Assembly: GCA_947568835.1 (NCBI GenBank) | Contig: OX387603.1 | Coordinates: 19,802,651 to 19,866,650, forward strand | Direction: 5' to 3' | Source of the DNA: Protonemura montana | Lineage: Eukaryota; Arthropoda; Insecta; Plecoptera; Nemouridae | DNA length: 64,000 nucleotides | In this document: piece by piece, positions 47,021 to 59,914 of the stretch | Layout: every line of letters begins with the position of its first letter | Position numbering within the stretch: position 1 is the first letter of the stretch | Program-made: the position numbers and the translations under genes | Notes under the pieces: generated by a model | What the model was told of the DNA's origin: nothing | Databases searched by the model: none | Seen by the model: only the letters and a program-made list of their open reading frames with translations

Positions 47021-50000
47021 ATTGTAATGTCGGGTCTTAGAGTAACAAACTCCAAAGAGCGTTACTCAATGCGGAATGTTTGGTGGACAAGTTCTTCCAA
47101 TAGTTTATGGGAGACATGAATAACAAGAACAATATACAGTGCTGTACGGGGGTTACTAGAAGTGCACTTGGGGTAGGTTTTAAATGGAGCTCGGCCAACT
47201 TTGAAATGTATTACAAAGAGAATTACTGAGTGAGTATAGTGTGTTCATTATATACAATTTTTGAATCTTACTGCAGGAATGAACGTAGTAAGGGATAAAA
47301 CCAAATCGTGTTGCGTTTTGTTGCGTTGTGTTAAGTATTTACGCATTTTTCGTGAGTGATAGTGTGATCAATTTCATTTGGATTAGTTTCCAAAAAAAAA
47401 AAAAAAAAATCACAATTCCAATTCCCCATTTTCAACAAACTCCCGACTTCAAACTGTTCCGAACTCCAGGATTCCGAACTAAAAAACAGCTAACATTTTA
47501 AGAAATTTCTTTTATCTTTTCACAAAGTCCATAACTCGATTGGCTAAGCAAACCCGCATACCAGAAATCTTCTGATAAATGTCTCCCAAAACTAGCTGAT
47601 CCCGGATTTACAAACCTACCACATTAATTTAAAAACACCAAATAAATCTAATATTATTGCACAGTACCAAGTACCATTCCAGAATACCGAGTACCTCCTG
47701 AGTTACTGAATCACTGACCTATCTCTAGAGTAGACTCAGCTAACCGACAATGGCTAGTGCCTAGCCAAGTTTAAGAGCAGCACGAAGAGAGATAAAACTT
47801 TTTCAGGGAGTTTGTTTCTTTTTACAACAGCAGCGAAATAGAAAATACACTGCCCATTTTCTACATCGAACAGAGTCATTGAACTGATGCTCGGATAAAC
47901 AAGTCTACGACGAACAAGGGCTGTATAAAAAGACACCCCAGGCGACAAATTGCAAGGGTATTCCATCCTTTTAATTCATTGGTTGAAGATGTCTGCACTT
48001 TTTTTGAGAGCTTTTTATAGGATTGCATTTGGGTGTGTTGACCTTATCGTAAAGTCGCGGCTTTTCCGTTCGGAGAATAGGAGGAGAGTACTTATAAGTG
48101 CAAAATAAATACGATGCAGAAATAATATGTCTATGTCAGGTTGATATAAAACCAAAAATAATATATATTTGATCTAAAAATAATAATCCTAAATGTGCAG
48201 CTGAACGACCCTTGAGAAAGCAAGTTAAATTTTCCACAGTTGCTTAAGTTTTACGAGCATGGAAGTAGAGATTTTTTATAAAAAACAAATAGAAGCAAGC
48301 CCATGAATTTATTCATTTATCCTAATTGAATTTCACCAAAATCTATTTGTAAAAACTGCCAAGATCACTTGCATTTCATGAATTACTTTGATATTACAAA
48401 TATTAAGACGTCATGACGACAACACTGTGAATTTGGAACACCAAATTACTGACTTTTACCACAGTTTTCAAAATTCGAATCATTTAATCATAAACAAATC
48501 CAATAGCCCCTGAATAGTGGACAAGAAAACCTATGGTCGCCACTGACATGGCACCAATGTTTTACCATCATTTCCCACTCCTTACAGGTTTATTTTCAAG
48601 AACTGACATGACTCCTGTCCGCAATTTAATTACGCTTGCACATTGCGTTAACAAATCCCATGAATTACCCATAGCAAATCCTCTGGCCTCATTTTCCAGC
48701 TGGTGTGACATGATAATTAACTGCTTGCGTTTAATTCGCGGCATGCAGCCTCCATTGCCCAAGTATTAGGTCTATAAAACGACAGATAAATATTGTGATT
48801 TATTTTTAAATAAGCTTATGACTCATTTTTGGTTTCTGTTTATTTGTTTCGGTGCGTTTATGATCGTGGAAAGAGCAAGGGACCGAAGTGGTAAAAATAT
48901 AATCTCTATTGCAATTTACTCTGTTGATCATTTACATTACTTTGGTTAAGCATTAAAGATAAATGTTATTATGTATTTGACTCCATTCAATGAACTGTTG
49001 CCTGACATTACTACGTCGTGTTTCGCCTATTTCGCAAGAAGATGTGCCAAAATCGTGGATCCCACTTATCAATTTCACAATGACAAATATGCCTGCAACA
49101 CTAAACATTGATATTATTTATTACACCCACAAATAATAACACTGCGAGGAGTGTCTGAAAATAAATCATTGCTTTGCCCCAATTAGGGGGTGGCGAAATT
49201 TGAGAGGAATTCACCAAGTATATTATAGACAGGGGTTTAATTTAGAAAATGATTATTTTTTTACATAAAGAAATATTTTTTAGGAAAATATTTATATCCT
49301 CTTTACCAAGATATAAGGAAATCAGCTAAATATTTTGGTATAATACCCGGAAGTCATCTCCCTATTGCTTCTTTTCGCGCCATACCAACTTTTAGCACCC
49401 TTTTACGTATTCAGCAAGTAATTTATCGCAAATAACGGCCATTTACCCCAAACTTCTCCTAAAAAACCGTTAAAAATGTTAATAAGTTAAATTTTGGCGC
49501 AGCCTTTTTTAACCCCCCCCCCCCCCCCCCACTACGAAGTCCATACACAGAAAAAATACACAAAAAGGTTTAAAAGCGGATGTTATAATTTGCAATTGCC
49601 CGAGGGCTCGGCTAGCGTTTTCTGGAGCAGATGAAGATGCATTAATTAAAAGCCAGTTAACTTCTTTTGACGGCGTCTTTAGCTGCCATAACAACCTCTA
49701 ATTTGCCACGAAACAGAACGGCATTCCACTTTCATTTTCATTTTGAGAAAAAAAGGGTTTGGCAAGCTCAAAGAAACCCCTTTGAGTGACTTGTGTTTCA
49801 AAATCAACAACCCATCCAAAAGCATGGACAGTAGCATTTTTTTTTTTTTTTTTTTAATTGATGCCAAACCGTTTTTGTTTTTAAGATAAACCTAAATGTA
49901 TTAGCTACATAGGTCCACTTGGGAGGGGTAATTCGAAAAGAATGAATGTCTTTAATAGTAACAAGGAAGGTTAGGAGATTTATTTTGAGTACCTTTACCA

Positions 50001-50779
50001 AGAAAATGTAATAACAGGTTTTTCTTCGGAGATAATCAGTATGATTTCGATCAAAATCATGCAACCACTAGCTAAAAATCTTCCGCCAACCTCCCATCTT
50101 TTCACATATTAGTGCATATAATCTACCCAAAAATATATCACCACCAAAATTCCATAATTTGCTACACCCATGCGCTAACACCTAAATCACCATGCACCCA
50201 GTGCGCCCTCTCGTTATTCGTTATTAACACCGGTTGAAAGGTGTCAAACTCATGTTATATTTACAATGGGTTAATGAGGATCTGTGGGCGCTGCGACATA
50301 AACAAAACACCTCATTACTCTTTTAATACTTTCAGTTTTACGGCACACCAGGTAACATTGCAAACAAAACCATGTCTGCAATTTCAACGGGGCATACGAA
50401 TTACTGTGCACAAAATGTACAGGTATACAAGCTTGTCTACTTTGATGTAGGGATGAAAAGGTGCTAAAGCTTCTTTCGTACTTTATAAAAAATTAATTAA
50501 GGTAGACGTGGGCTGTAGGTACACGAAACCAAAGACAAAATCCCGTCTACGACCGCATCTTCAATATACGTCGTTCTCACGCAGGACCCCCAAAATTATC
50601 GCGGACGTTTCAAATTTCACCCCCTCAATCAAATTTCCCTTTCATTTCAAACTCCAAAAGCAATCACCGAAAACATCCGTGTCCCAGCCTACACTATTTC
50701 GTTATCTGCATCTCACCAACACTTTGATGCTAGAAAAGCTGCCGCCTATACAGGGTGTTATTTTATCGGCAACATTTCC
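47021..50779. other. Gene-free stretch with homopolymer tracts
   Basis: An A tract (about 47393-47409), an 18-base C tract (49513-49530) and a T tract (about 49838-49855) stand out. Frames such as 48533-48769 (plus) and 47754-47966 (minus) have no recognised domain. Confidence 0.35.
49513..49530 (+). repeat. C18 homopolymer
   Basis: An uninterrupted run of 18 C. Its true length is uncertain, as such runs are error-prone in sequencing. Confidence 0.8.
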
Positions 50780-50955
50780 CCTATAACGCCCCTCCTCGCG
50801 CTGCGCCCCCCACCACCCACGGCCTACTATGAGGAAGTAGCGTGGAGTCTCCCGTTCGGGTCATTCACCCTTGGCTCGGCACTGCTCGGCACGGCTCGGC
50901 GGCCACCCGACACCGCAACGCCACGGCTCGGCCAAAGGACGGTCGTTGCACCTAG
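50780..50955. promoter_or_regulatory. GC-rich island with CTCGGC word repeats
   Basis: The word GGCTCGGC or GCTCGGCAC recurs five times between about 50872 and 50932. The island is strongly CpG-rich against AT-rich flanks. A promoter role is possible but no gene is attached. Confidence 0.35.
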
Positions 50956-53116
50956 CTTAGAGCACTGTGAGTATGTATGGACCCTAGTGAATGCAACAGA
51001 TGGATAGGGTTTCGCTGGGTAATCGTCGCATTTTTTTGGGTGCTGTGGCGGTATGATTATGTAAATAAATTTGTGATAGAATTGTTTGATCTGTTGGATC
51101 GTAAACGTCTGGTGATAGTTGCGAAATTAATTATTTGAAAGCGTAAAATATTTGTCGGATTTGTAAAAAATAAAATAGCTAGATTAAGCGAGTAATAATT
51201 GCTGTATGATCCTAAATAATAAAAGGTGTAGATTAAATTGGGCGTCATCAGTGTTCATACGTCATATAATATTCTGTTTTGTGTCGTTAAAAGTTATATC
51301 AAATTATTTATCTTAAGTTCATTACCATCATTTAAGCAAAAAATTAGTCCCATTTATTCTAATTAAAAATGTACAAATAAGTACATTAGTGTATCCTAGA
51401 TAGTAATGGTCGACGATATGACCGTTTCTGCCACGTACATCCATTACAATTTACCAAAGTTAATAGCCTGTCACGAATCTAACAATTATGCCGCATGTAC
51501 AAAGACACCTTATATAGCAATTAATAAAAGACGAAACACCTTTCTTGCGCACACGTACATCGACAAAGAATTACAATTATGTGATTACTCTCAACATTTT
51601 GTCACGCGAAACCTTTCAACCTATCAAATTTCGCCAATGTAGACATAATAATTGTTGTGCAAATTGCATCGCAGTGCATTCTGCAAGTGCATATCTAAGC
51701 TAGTGAAGTTCAATGTTACATGGACACGATTAGAGATGGTGTGGTATTTTGCACTAGCCAGTAGCCACGCATTCTCATATCAGCTGAAGCCATTAGTATT
51801 TATTTTTAAACCGACGATGAAGAGATTTATTTTTCTGCCTTTTCGCTCGAACATTATTGCTATAAAAAGCAATGCGATGATTCCTGCTTTTTTTATGACT
51901 GCAAGATGAAGACTAGGGAGAGTATATCTTTCAAGATTGTCTGTCATGCGAAGATATGCTAAATAACCATGGCGGCAAATAGCATGTTCGGCTACGTCGA
52001 TGCCGATGAATATGATATTATATCAAGTTTGCTAACTTGAATCATTGAGGCAAAAAAACTGGCCGAAAAGCCACAAGACCGGACCAAAAATTGATTACAT
52101 TTTATGGAAGAGAAAAATGTTAGTTATTTTACTTATTTGATGGTGAAAATTTGATGGTGATGATGTGGGTGATCGGTTCTAGACGTATTATCTATATGAA
52201 GTTTATTAACGAGAAGAAAATACATAAGAGCACTGCAAAATAGCAAAAAAATGTATCTGAGTTAAGGGACTAGGGCTTTGATGAACCAAAATGTTACCCA
52301 TCGGTCTCTCCCCAGTATAGAACCATGATAATACGCATACCAATACCAATACAAACAAAATAAATAAAGTTACCACCGTTTGCCCTAACGACCAAACCGT
52401 ACTTTCCTGTTAAAACCAATTATCCCAATTAAACCACAACTTAAGCAATTGAAACGAATTGCAATCATCACAGCAAAATATCAGGAACACATTCTCATCA
52501 AAGTCATCCCAACGCTGTGAAATGTCAGCAACCGAAAAAACAATTCATCTCACAGAGAATAAAAACAAGGAAGTGAAAGTAAGCACAGAGTTTCAAGCAC
52601 TATGAGAGAACCAATTTTTGCAGTTTGGTTTACTACGACCTAAACCATTCAAAGCTACCGCTAGTCAGACAGACAACCTAACAATAAAAACCAGCCTATG
52701 GACGATCATTTCAGAGAAAAATAAAAAAAGTATGCAAGCTTTCACTTTCCCTACTCATCATGGCTGCTCGTTTATAATAATCTCAGATGTGAAAGTGAAT
52801 TTTCGCACCCACGCGTTTCCAACAGAGATGAGATGTTTTTTTTTTCATTTCCCGGTTCAACAATCTGATTACGGTATCAGTGATTAATTCGCGTAAGTCG
52901 TCGCATCTGGCCCCGCCATTTTGGCGATGCCTTGTTTAGACTGCAAGCTTAATGATACGCAACCAAGTAAACACTACCAATCCACCAATGGCAAGTTTAC
53001 GATGTCGTCATACTATGTGACCTAATTATGCGCGATTGCGATGGAGGTACAGAGATCATAAATAGATTCCTCGTTTATGATTCGTATAAGACATGATCAA
53101 AAATGAAAATGGATTC
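50956..53116. other. Gene-free stretch
   Basis: Frames at 51406-51642, 51652-51909 and 52618-52887 (plus) are open but carry no recognised motif and lack splice-bounded partners. GAAAGTGAAA (as TTTCACTTTC) lies at 52740-52749. Confidence 0.3.
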
Positions 53117-53127
53117 ACTACTAATGA

Positions 53128-53489
53128 TTGATTGATTTGTGGTGTTTAGCGACGCACTGTTTTGACAACTGGCCCTGCAGCACTGGTCTAATGGCGTCGG
53201 TGAATGAGTGGATGATGATGAGAGTGATGAAGAAGCTTACATAGACTAGAACGGAGGAGGGGAAAACCGGTGGCGCCACGTAACCTACTCCTGTCGAAGA
53301 GCACCCAGGACACCGAATGATTCCTCCACAAATCCATGCCATCGAGAGGTTGATAAGCAAGGCGAGTTAAGTTGCTGTACTAACTTTGTATGATGGTCAC
53401 CATCCAATACCTGCCTCAGCGCAGTGTTACTTAACTTCGGTGATCTAAGGAGAACTGATGTTTCCAACACGCCAAACCGTTCGGTTAAT
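53128..53489 (-). mobile_element. 5S-SINE family A, minus strand, with TSD
   Basis: The copy reads on the minus strand from the 5S head (ACCGAACGGTTTGGCGTGTT) to an AAATCAATCAA tail. The flanks ACTACTAATGA (53117-53127) and ACTACAAATGA (53490-53500) differ at one base and are the likely target-site duplication. Two internal deletions remove part of the linker after the 5S head and part of the CCTTCGGAAGG block. Confidence 0.85.
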
Positions 53490-53501
53490 ACTACAAATGA
53501 G

Positions 53502-53647
53502 CCGGAATTCAAAAGCCCAAAAGTTTGAAGATGATCAGCCGAACACAGGGAGGTGTTTTTTTTCTTCAGATTTTGAGGGGTCATGGTGATAACAACTTTA
53601 CCCCCAAATGAATGGAAGCTAAGCTTAAACTCTGCTTTGTGGATCAT
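53502..53647. mobile_element. MITE-like family C, copy 4
   Basis: It directly abuts the SINE's right flank. Modules: GATGATCAGCCGAACACAGG, GGTCATGGTGATAACAAC, TTTACCCCCAAATGAATGGA and the terminus TTAAACTCTGCTTTGTGGAT. The left terminus is eroded. Confidence 0.65.
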
Positions 53648-54305
53648 GTCTCTACAGCTTTAGAGGCAGGCTATATGTAGATTGGCACGTTAAATTTAAT
53701 TTCGCACTCCATGTATTTTATTTTTTTTTATTTTTGGTGAACGTGCCAGCTGTGTGAGTGACATTTTGAAAAAGTGAATAAATTAATTAATTTAACGTTG
53801 ACCCCTGATTTTCTTCAACTTTCCTTCAGCCCGAAGCAATGACTCGAGAAAGTTCTGACTTATGACATGCTTCCTAAAATTGACCTTTTGAAGTTCATTG
53901 ACAAGGCCAAGTCATGCGTACTCGCGAACATTATTATAGTAGTGTAATAAGACCGATATATGCGTATATACAATTACTTTATTAAGTCTGTGCTTTAGTC
54001 ACTCTTCCGTATGTGCATAATGACATTTAAAACATAGCCAAAGTGACGTCTAGACTCTAGACGAGAACAATTACAGTAATTGTGTACACAATGGTGAAAG
54101 GGGTTTGTAATTTCAGTTCATTTTCGTGACACACCTACTCTCGTTTGACACTTACCAAGAGGCCAAAGTTCAAGACAGACACACGCACGGGTAAATCTCA
54201 CGTGCAGAGGCTTCAAACTGAAGCAAAACTTGTTTGTCGCAAGCCGAAAATGCGCTTCTACATTTGGTACATTTATCATCGTTACAGAGACGTATGCCCT
54301 CGTGG
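53648..54305. other. Non-coding stretch, nothing recognised
   Basis: Overlapping frames at 54118-54378 (minus), 54145-54354 (plus) and 54170-54367 (minus) exclude one another and match nothing. Confidence 0.3.
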
Positions 54306-54600
54306 GATCTTTCAGCTGAGCAAACGAGCTGGCGCTTGCAGTCGTCCTTTTTAACAAATCTCCACAATTAAATAACATGTTTCAAAATATTGATACATGT
54401 ATATCAATCGTTCAGGTTGGGATTAATAAAGATGAATTGAGCATGAATTGAGCACAAAAACCAGTCTCATATGCGATTAATCTGCGAGAATTTTTTTTTT
54501 TTAACTCGAAATGATGGTTACTCCACCTAGTACCTAATATCTTTCATTTTTGTCGGTAAAGTAGTAATTTTGCAGCTATTTTTCGCGAAGACTGATTTAT
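54306..54600 (+). repeat. Dispersed repeat family D, copy 2
   Basis: Landmarks: GAGCAAACGAGCTGGCGCTT, GTCGTCCTTTTTAACAAATC, ACAATTAAATAAC, ATTGATACATGTATATCAAT, AACTCGAAATGATGGTTACT. It shares the GAGCAAACGAGC start with copy 3. A short direct duplication of GAATTGAGCA is private to this copy. Confidence 0.7.
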
Positions 54601-57600
54601 ATTAGCGCTGTTTCTTTTGAGTGCACCCAAAAACTCATGGGTATCTAACAATACTCTTCAAATCTGATAGAAAACAAATAATTATTCAAGGCTCTCTTGT
54701 GAAAACTTGAAGAGAGTTTCCAACTAACACTGCCTAGTGTCAGAAATCAGAGCGGCGCACCATGCAAATTAGCCAAGAGTTGGAAGTGTGAGGTGGTCTG
54801 TAACTCCTTCGAATGGTCGCTTATGCTAATAATAGTCTACTTTCGTTCAGCGCTCACATTATGCTGAGTGAAAATAAAGAGGTGTACGCGTGCGTGGAGC
54901 TACAGGCTTTGGTGACATTCATTTCATCTGTAGCAAGAATACATTACAAGATCAATGTGCCAAATAATTTTTATAGTCACACGAAATAAAAGAAATGCGA
55001 AAGGGAGAAACCGAATTTCACGGTCGTGTCATGGTAGCGACAAATTAGTTAGCTAAGTATCTCGCATCTCTAAATGAATCTTAGAGATTTTCGGCAATTA
55101 GTGACTCAATATTTTATGGTAATCGCACAAAGAGACGCAATGAGATCATTGAAGTGCAGTCATTCTCGTGCTAACAGTTAGGTGGCGTATGTACCTGTCA
55201 TCGGAATTTTCATCCCCTAAGTTTTTATCCTCGGCTCAGTTCAAATTCAAGTAGACCGTCTTACTAAGATTCATTTTATGACATATCAGGGAAAGACTAT
55301 TATTTGCAAATCTGAAAAAAAAAGTAATTACATTTTCTACCTGGTAAGAACATGCGTTCCATCACTGGCAGACGTAAGCAATAAGAATATAATTAATAGT
55401 ATCTCTGCGATTCTGTTAGCTGTCTGTTACACACTCTTAAACAGCGATAAAAGACGAGAATGGAACAAATTATCGATTTCTTCTATTCTTCAGACAGTTC
55501 TAAGAATCCTGCTGGCTGGGTCTTCCCTTACTCAAAGACATTGAAAAAAAGAGTAAGGAAAACAAAGCGTGGGTCATTTTGAGTAGGAGGCATGCGCTTC
55601 TACGAGAAATTCCTGTTCCTTATTAAAAAAAAAATACTCATACCACTTTCCGTACAGTTGAGATGTTTTTCATTTCATACCTTTGAGACGGAGGAATTGG
55701 ATTTTCTTCTAAAAAAAAAAAAACATCCTCACGTCTATCACTCTCCGAAATTAACTCCAGTCACTCCCAAATTCATCAACAATGGATCCCCATAAAGTGA
55801 AAAACATCTTTAAGTTCCTAACCTATTCATAATTTTGGACCAGCACCACAAACGAACAAGCCAGGGTGCACTCAACCAATGGTAAACCTAGTGTATAATT
55901 GATTGCAAACGGATAGGTCGTACCTCGGCATGTACAAGCACAACGAACACTGACTTCCGCAATGCTGGCAGTCACGAACACTCACTATCACGATCACCAC
56001 TATAGCACAGGAAAAGTGAAAGTGAAAATCACGACCAACCGACGCCAACGTGCGAGTTCCATAAAGTGGGTCGTCTTACCATCTTACCTAGGACGAGCTG
56101 AGGATGGAAACAAGATTCGCTATCGTTTCATCTTGTACGTTATTTTTCGCCGTGGCCGTAATTTGAAAGGTAATAACCTTCTTGCCTGTTGTTGGCCAAT
56201 TAAAATATGATTCAAGTTATGGCGAGGTATCATCCAAATGTTTTCGTTTTCACTGGTAAAAGTGCAAATCGCTGCTAACGCCAGAAGGGAATCGGAAATG
56301 AAGTTTAAGGCGCGTGTCGTGATTCATGATGAACGTAATGTATTTGAATTCACGCAGATATTATTTATATTGTATGCCGACTATAAGTAACTCATACAGA
56401 ACAAAAAAATAGCATGAAAATGAGTGATTGATGTGCTGCTTTATTAATCACAAGGAAGAAAATTTACTTCGAAATCCCACTAGTTAGCGTCCTTATTACA
56501 AAATGAGCCAACTCAATGCAGCTTTAGATCATTTTCTAGCCTCATGGGTTCTTTTTGAACGCGCGGCCCCTGAAATGGAGGTGAAATGGAAGCCAAAACG
56601 GAGGTAACCTCAAGTGCCGTGCAAGTATCACATGTAAGGGGTGCAGATAATGGAAATTGGCTATGTAAGAAGACAGTAGAGCCGTTTGTTCCCAGCAAAC
56701 TTACGAAAATTTCGACAAAATCAACAAAACCACTTCGTAAATGTCATTCAGAATACTGACTTTTCATCCGCTATATTGTTTTCAAGGGAAATTACATGAA
56801 AAATGAAAATCATTTTCAATTTTCACACCACATGAAAGCTAATTGCAATTTCCACCAAGAAATTAAGAGTGGCACACCCTCACAATTCAAAGTCTATCAA
56901 ACTGCAACCACTCCAGTAAACAAAAGTGACATGCTATAACAACCACGTTTCTGTTCTTGATCGAATCGTGGTAAGAGTAAGTAAGAAAGATGGAAGTGGT
57001 GGGGTAAAAAAAAGTGAGCACGACACTTGAAATTCACGTAATAAATAATAGCTAGACGGTTGCCGGTAATACTGACCTAGATCCAATGGCTAGGGTTGAT
57101 GACCGGCAGCTAGTCTGTCAGAGTCATATCTACATCGAATGGCGTGCAGAGTGGGAGCTACTATAGCGCGACCAGACCTTGCGGTTCCTTGTCGGCACAT
57201 GCTGAGGTTGGGCTAGGCTGGCAATGTTGGGGAAAGTGAGGTTTTGACAATGGAGCGGTGGTGGTGATCTTATTGAAGTTCGACTGTAGGCGTTTTTAAC
57301 GGCCAGTGGCGGATTTAACATGTTTTAAGACGAAATGATTTTGAATAACCATGGGTGAAAATGAAAATATCGTGATAGATTATTTAGTCGCTTATAGGCG
57401 CACGGAAGTAATATAATTTCAAAAAGTTTCATCTATTTTTTACCATTCGATTTTGTATTTTTTTTTTATATTTTTGGCTAGCTTGAAGAAGTTTTGCTCA
57501 AAAAATTGTAAGCACAAATTTCTTCTGAAGTAGATGAATGGACCGAAAGATAATTACTGTCTTCAGAATAAGAACCACAAAAGAAAACAACTGACACAGT

Positions 57601-58625
57601 CTTCTAAAAACATTCACCCATACGTTCTAACAGGCAAGATGAAAGTGTCGGCCATTTTTGTTGGTCGTTCTAATCCTGAATAGACAGTACAGGTGTCAAC
57701 ATCAATGCGACCGTCAGCACAACATTTAGCGTGAATTTTCATCTAAACCTGCCCTACCAGTTTCACTTTCGACAAACAACGATTATTTTCGGTTTTCAGC
57801 GAGGGTGGTTTGTATTCATGTGGTGCTAGGGTGTTTTGGTTCAACCCTGTCGTGCACTACCACTACTATTGCGTGCCTGACTCACATGAATCCCACCCCT
57901 TTACTCCCCGCTGCATGTATGCATGCGAAATAAGTAGCCACAAATTGTAGATATTTCCCCCCAAATTCTGAGAATTCAAATATATTTTATATTGCACATT
58001 ATCATGCACAAATAGGTTCGTATTCGCTGAAAGTTTCAAACAGACATTAGGAGAGGGTACCCGATGACCCAATTAATACTTAGGGAGGGTTGGTTTAGTA
58101 TGCATTTCAAAAGCCTGCTTCTAAAAAAAAGAATAAATTGGGATTTTTTATGCGTGTTCTTATCAATAAATAAAAACCTTCAAAACAAACTTCAAATTTT
58201 GTTTAAATGTTCGATATTTGTTAATTTATACATTTTCATTGACGGACAGTCAATTCACAACGAATCCACTACGCTAAAAGTTGTATTCATTTCAAATTTA
58301 CTTTTACGTATAATCACAGGTATAATGTATAAAAAATAAACTAAAAACTAAAATCTAAATTTTGACCCGAGCCAATATATTTATTTTGCTGTCCAATGGA
58401 AACGCTGTAAAATCCTTACTCCTGAATGTCATACACCTGATCCCAGTGAGCAACAACAGCAATCGGTACAGATCGTTGGCCCTGGGCTAGCATCCAAAAG
58501 GAATGTTTGATAAAAAGTGTAAACGCATTGTTGTTTTATTCACGGCCAGAATGCGCATGAAAATAGCTGTACGCTTTGCTATTCTTGTTATGCGTGCGGT
58601 CCCTTATATGATATCCAACTATAGA
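54601..58625. other. Gene-free stretch
   Basis: Frames such as 55278-55544 and 55962-56210 (plus) have no recognised domain. GAAAGTGAAA words lie at 56018-56027 and, inverted, 57761-57770. A CAGTGGCGGATTTA word near 57303 resembles a hAT end but has no partner. Confidence 0.3.
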
Positions 58626-58926
58626 AACCGAACGGTTTGCCATGTTGGAAACACCGGTTCGCGTGAGATCACCGAAGTTAGGCAACATTCCAGAGTCAGG
58701 AATTGGATGGGTGACCACCATACACATGACCCGTTCTGTTCGGGATATAGGTTGGAGGGATGAAAGTTAGTACAGCAACTTCACTCGCCTTGCTTATCAC
58801 CCTCTCGACAGCATGGATTTGTGGAGGAATCCTGATGTTTGCATTGTACCGTCCTTCGGAAGGGACGTTAAGCCGGTGGTCCCCTTGGTGCTCTTCGACA
58901 GGAGTAGTGTGCCAGCACCGGATTGT
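58626..58926 (+). mobile_element. 5S-SINE family A, 3'-truncated copy
   Basis: It carries a full head (ACCGAACGGTTTGCCATGTT; GATCACCGAAGTTAGGCAAC; ATTGGATGGGTGACC) and body (CTCTCGACAGCATGGATTTG; TCCTTCGGAAGGGACGTTAA; GGTGGTCCCCTTGGTGCTC). It stops at GTGCCAGCACCGGATTG, missing the 3' domain and tail, so it was cut by a later deletion. Confidence 0.85.
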
Positions 58927-59602
58927 TCACTTCACACTCGCATCCTATTCAATGGGTGTGATAAGGGTTACTCATGCGTAGACGGATACTGTTCCTGTTG
59001 ATATGTTATCGCGAATTCTCATCACGCTACGTCATAGAATTTTAGCAAGATTTCAACATAAAATGACAATGACTTTGAATTTACACAGTCGCGACACAGT
59101 CATAGGTTTTTTTTCAGAATTAACCATCTGATGTGAGGGGCTGGGCAAGCTCCGTTTCATTGCTCTTTATTGTTTAGCGATAAGCAATTGAAAGCAATCA
59201 CAGAATTAATTATGAAAAACAGATTCTGAAGTTCATCAGAGCATTGACACTACAATTAGTCAGATTGAATTTCTTATCAGCAGGAATCGACAAATTATGT
59301 ACAATTAAAATAGTAAAACACGGATAATGCATCGCTATTGAATTTAATGTGTTTTTTGTTTTGTTTTATTGCACATTATTTTGATTGAAATGAAATAAGA
59401 CAGCCGGGTGTGGTATTCTTTTTCTGTATCACACTTTTATTTTTCGTCGTGTAGCGTGCGTACCTATAATTTTCTTCCATTGAAATGATAACAATCTGCA
59501 TACAATCGAAGCCAAATGTAAGTAATTTGACCTACTCTCAATGTCTACTGAGTGGTAGGTTCCAACGTTTCGTTCATCTTCGCAGAAGAAGATGCGCGAT
59601 TG
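58927..59602. other. Non-coding stretch, nothing recognised
   Basis: It lies between two family A SINE copies. The minus frame 59429-59650 runs into the SINE head and is not a gene. Confidence 0.3.
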
Positions 59603-59914
59603 AAGGAAAGTGACCGAACTGTTTGGCGTGTTGGAAACACCGGTTATCATGAGATATCTCTGAGTCTGGTATTGGATGGGTGACCATCAGGGTTGGATTG
59701 GGGAAAAAAACCGGCCCGGGCATTTCAAATAAAATCGGCCCCCTCCCCCCCCCCCCCCTTGAAAAGGTTGTATTTTTTGTTTTTTCGATAACGAACGCAG
59801 TAAATTGGTATACGTTTTCACTTATTTATAACATTATTTTATGTTACTCATTTGTTTCTTTGTTTTAAATTATCAAGTTTTATTATGTAGATTTATCAGC
59901 GAAAGAAAAATACA

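Noticed and set aside
57303-57320. CAGTGGCGGATTTA as a hAT left end
   Set aside because: No complementary right end with a matching 8-bp duplication was found nearby.
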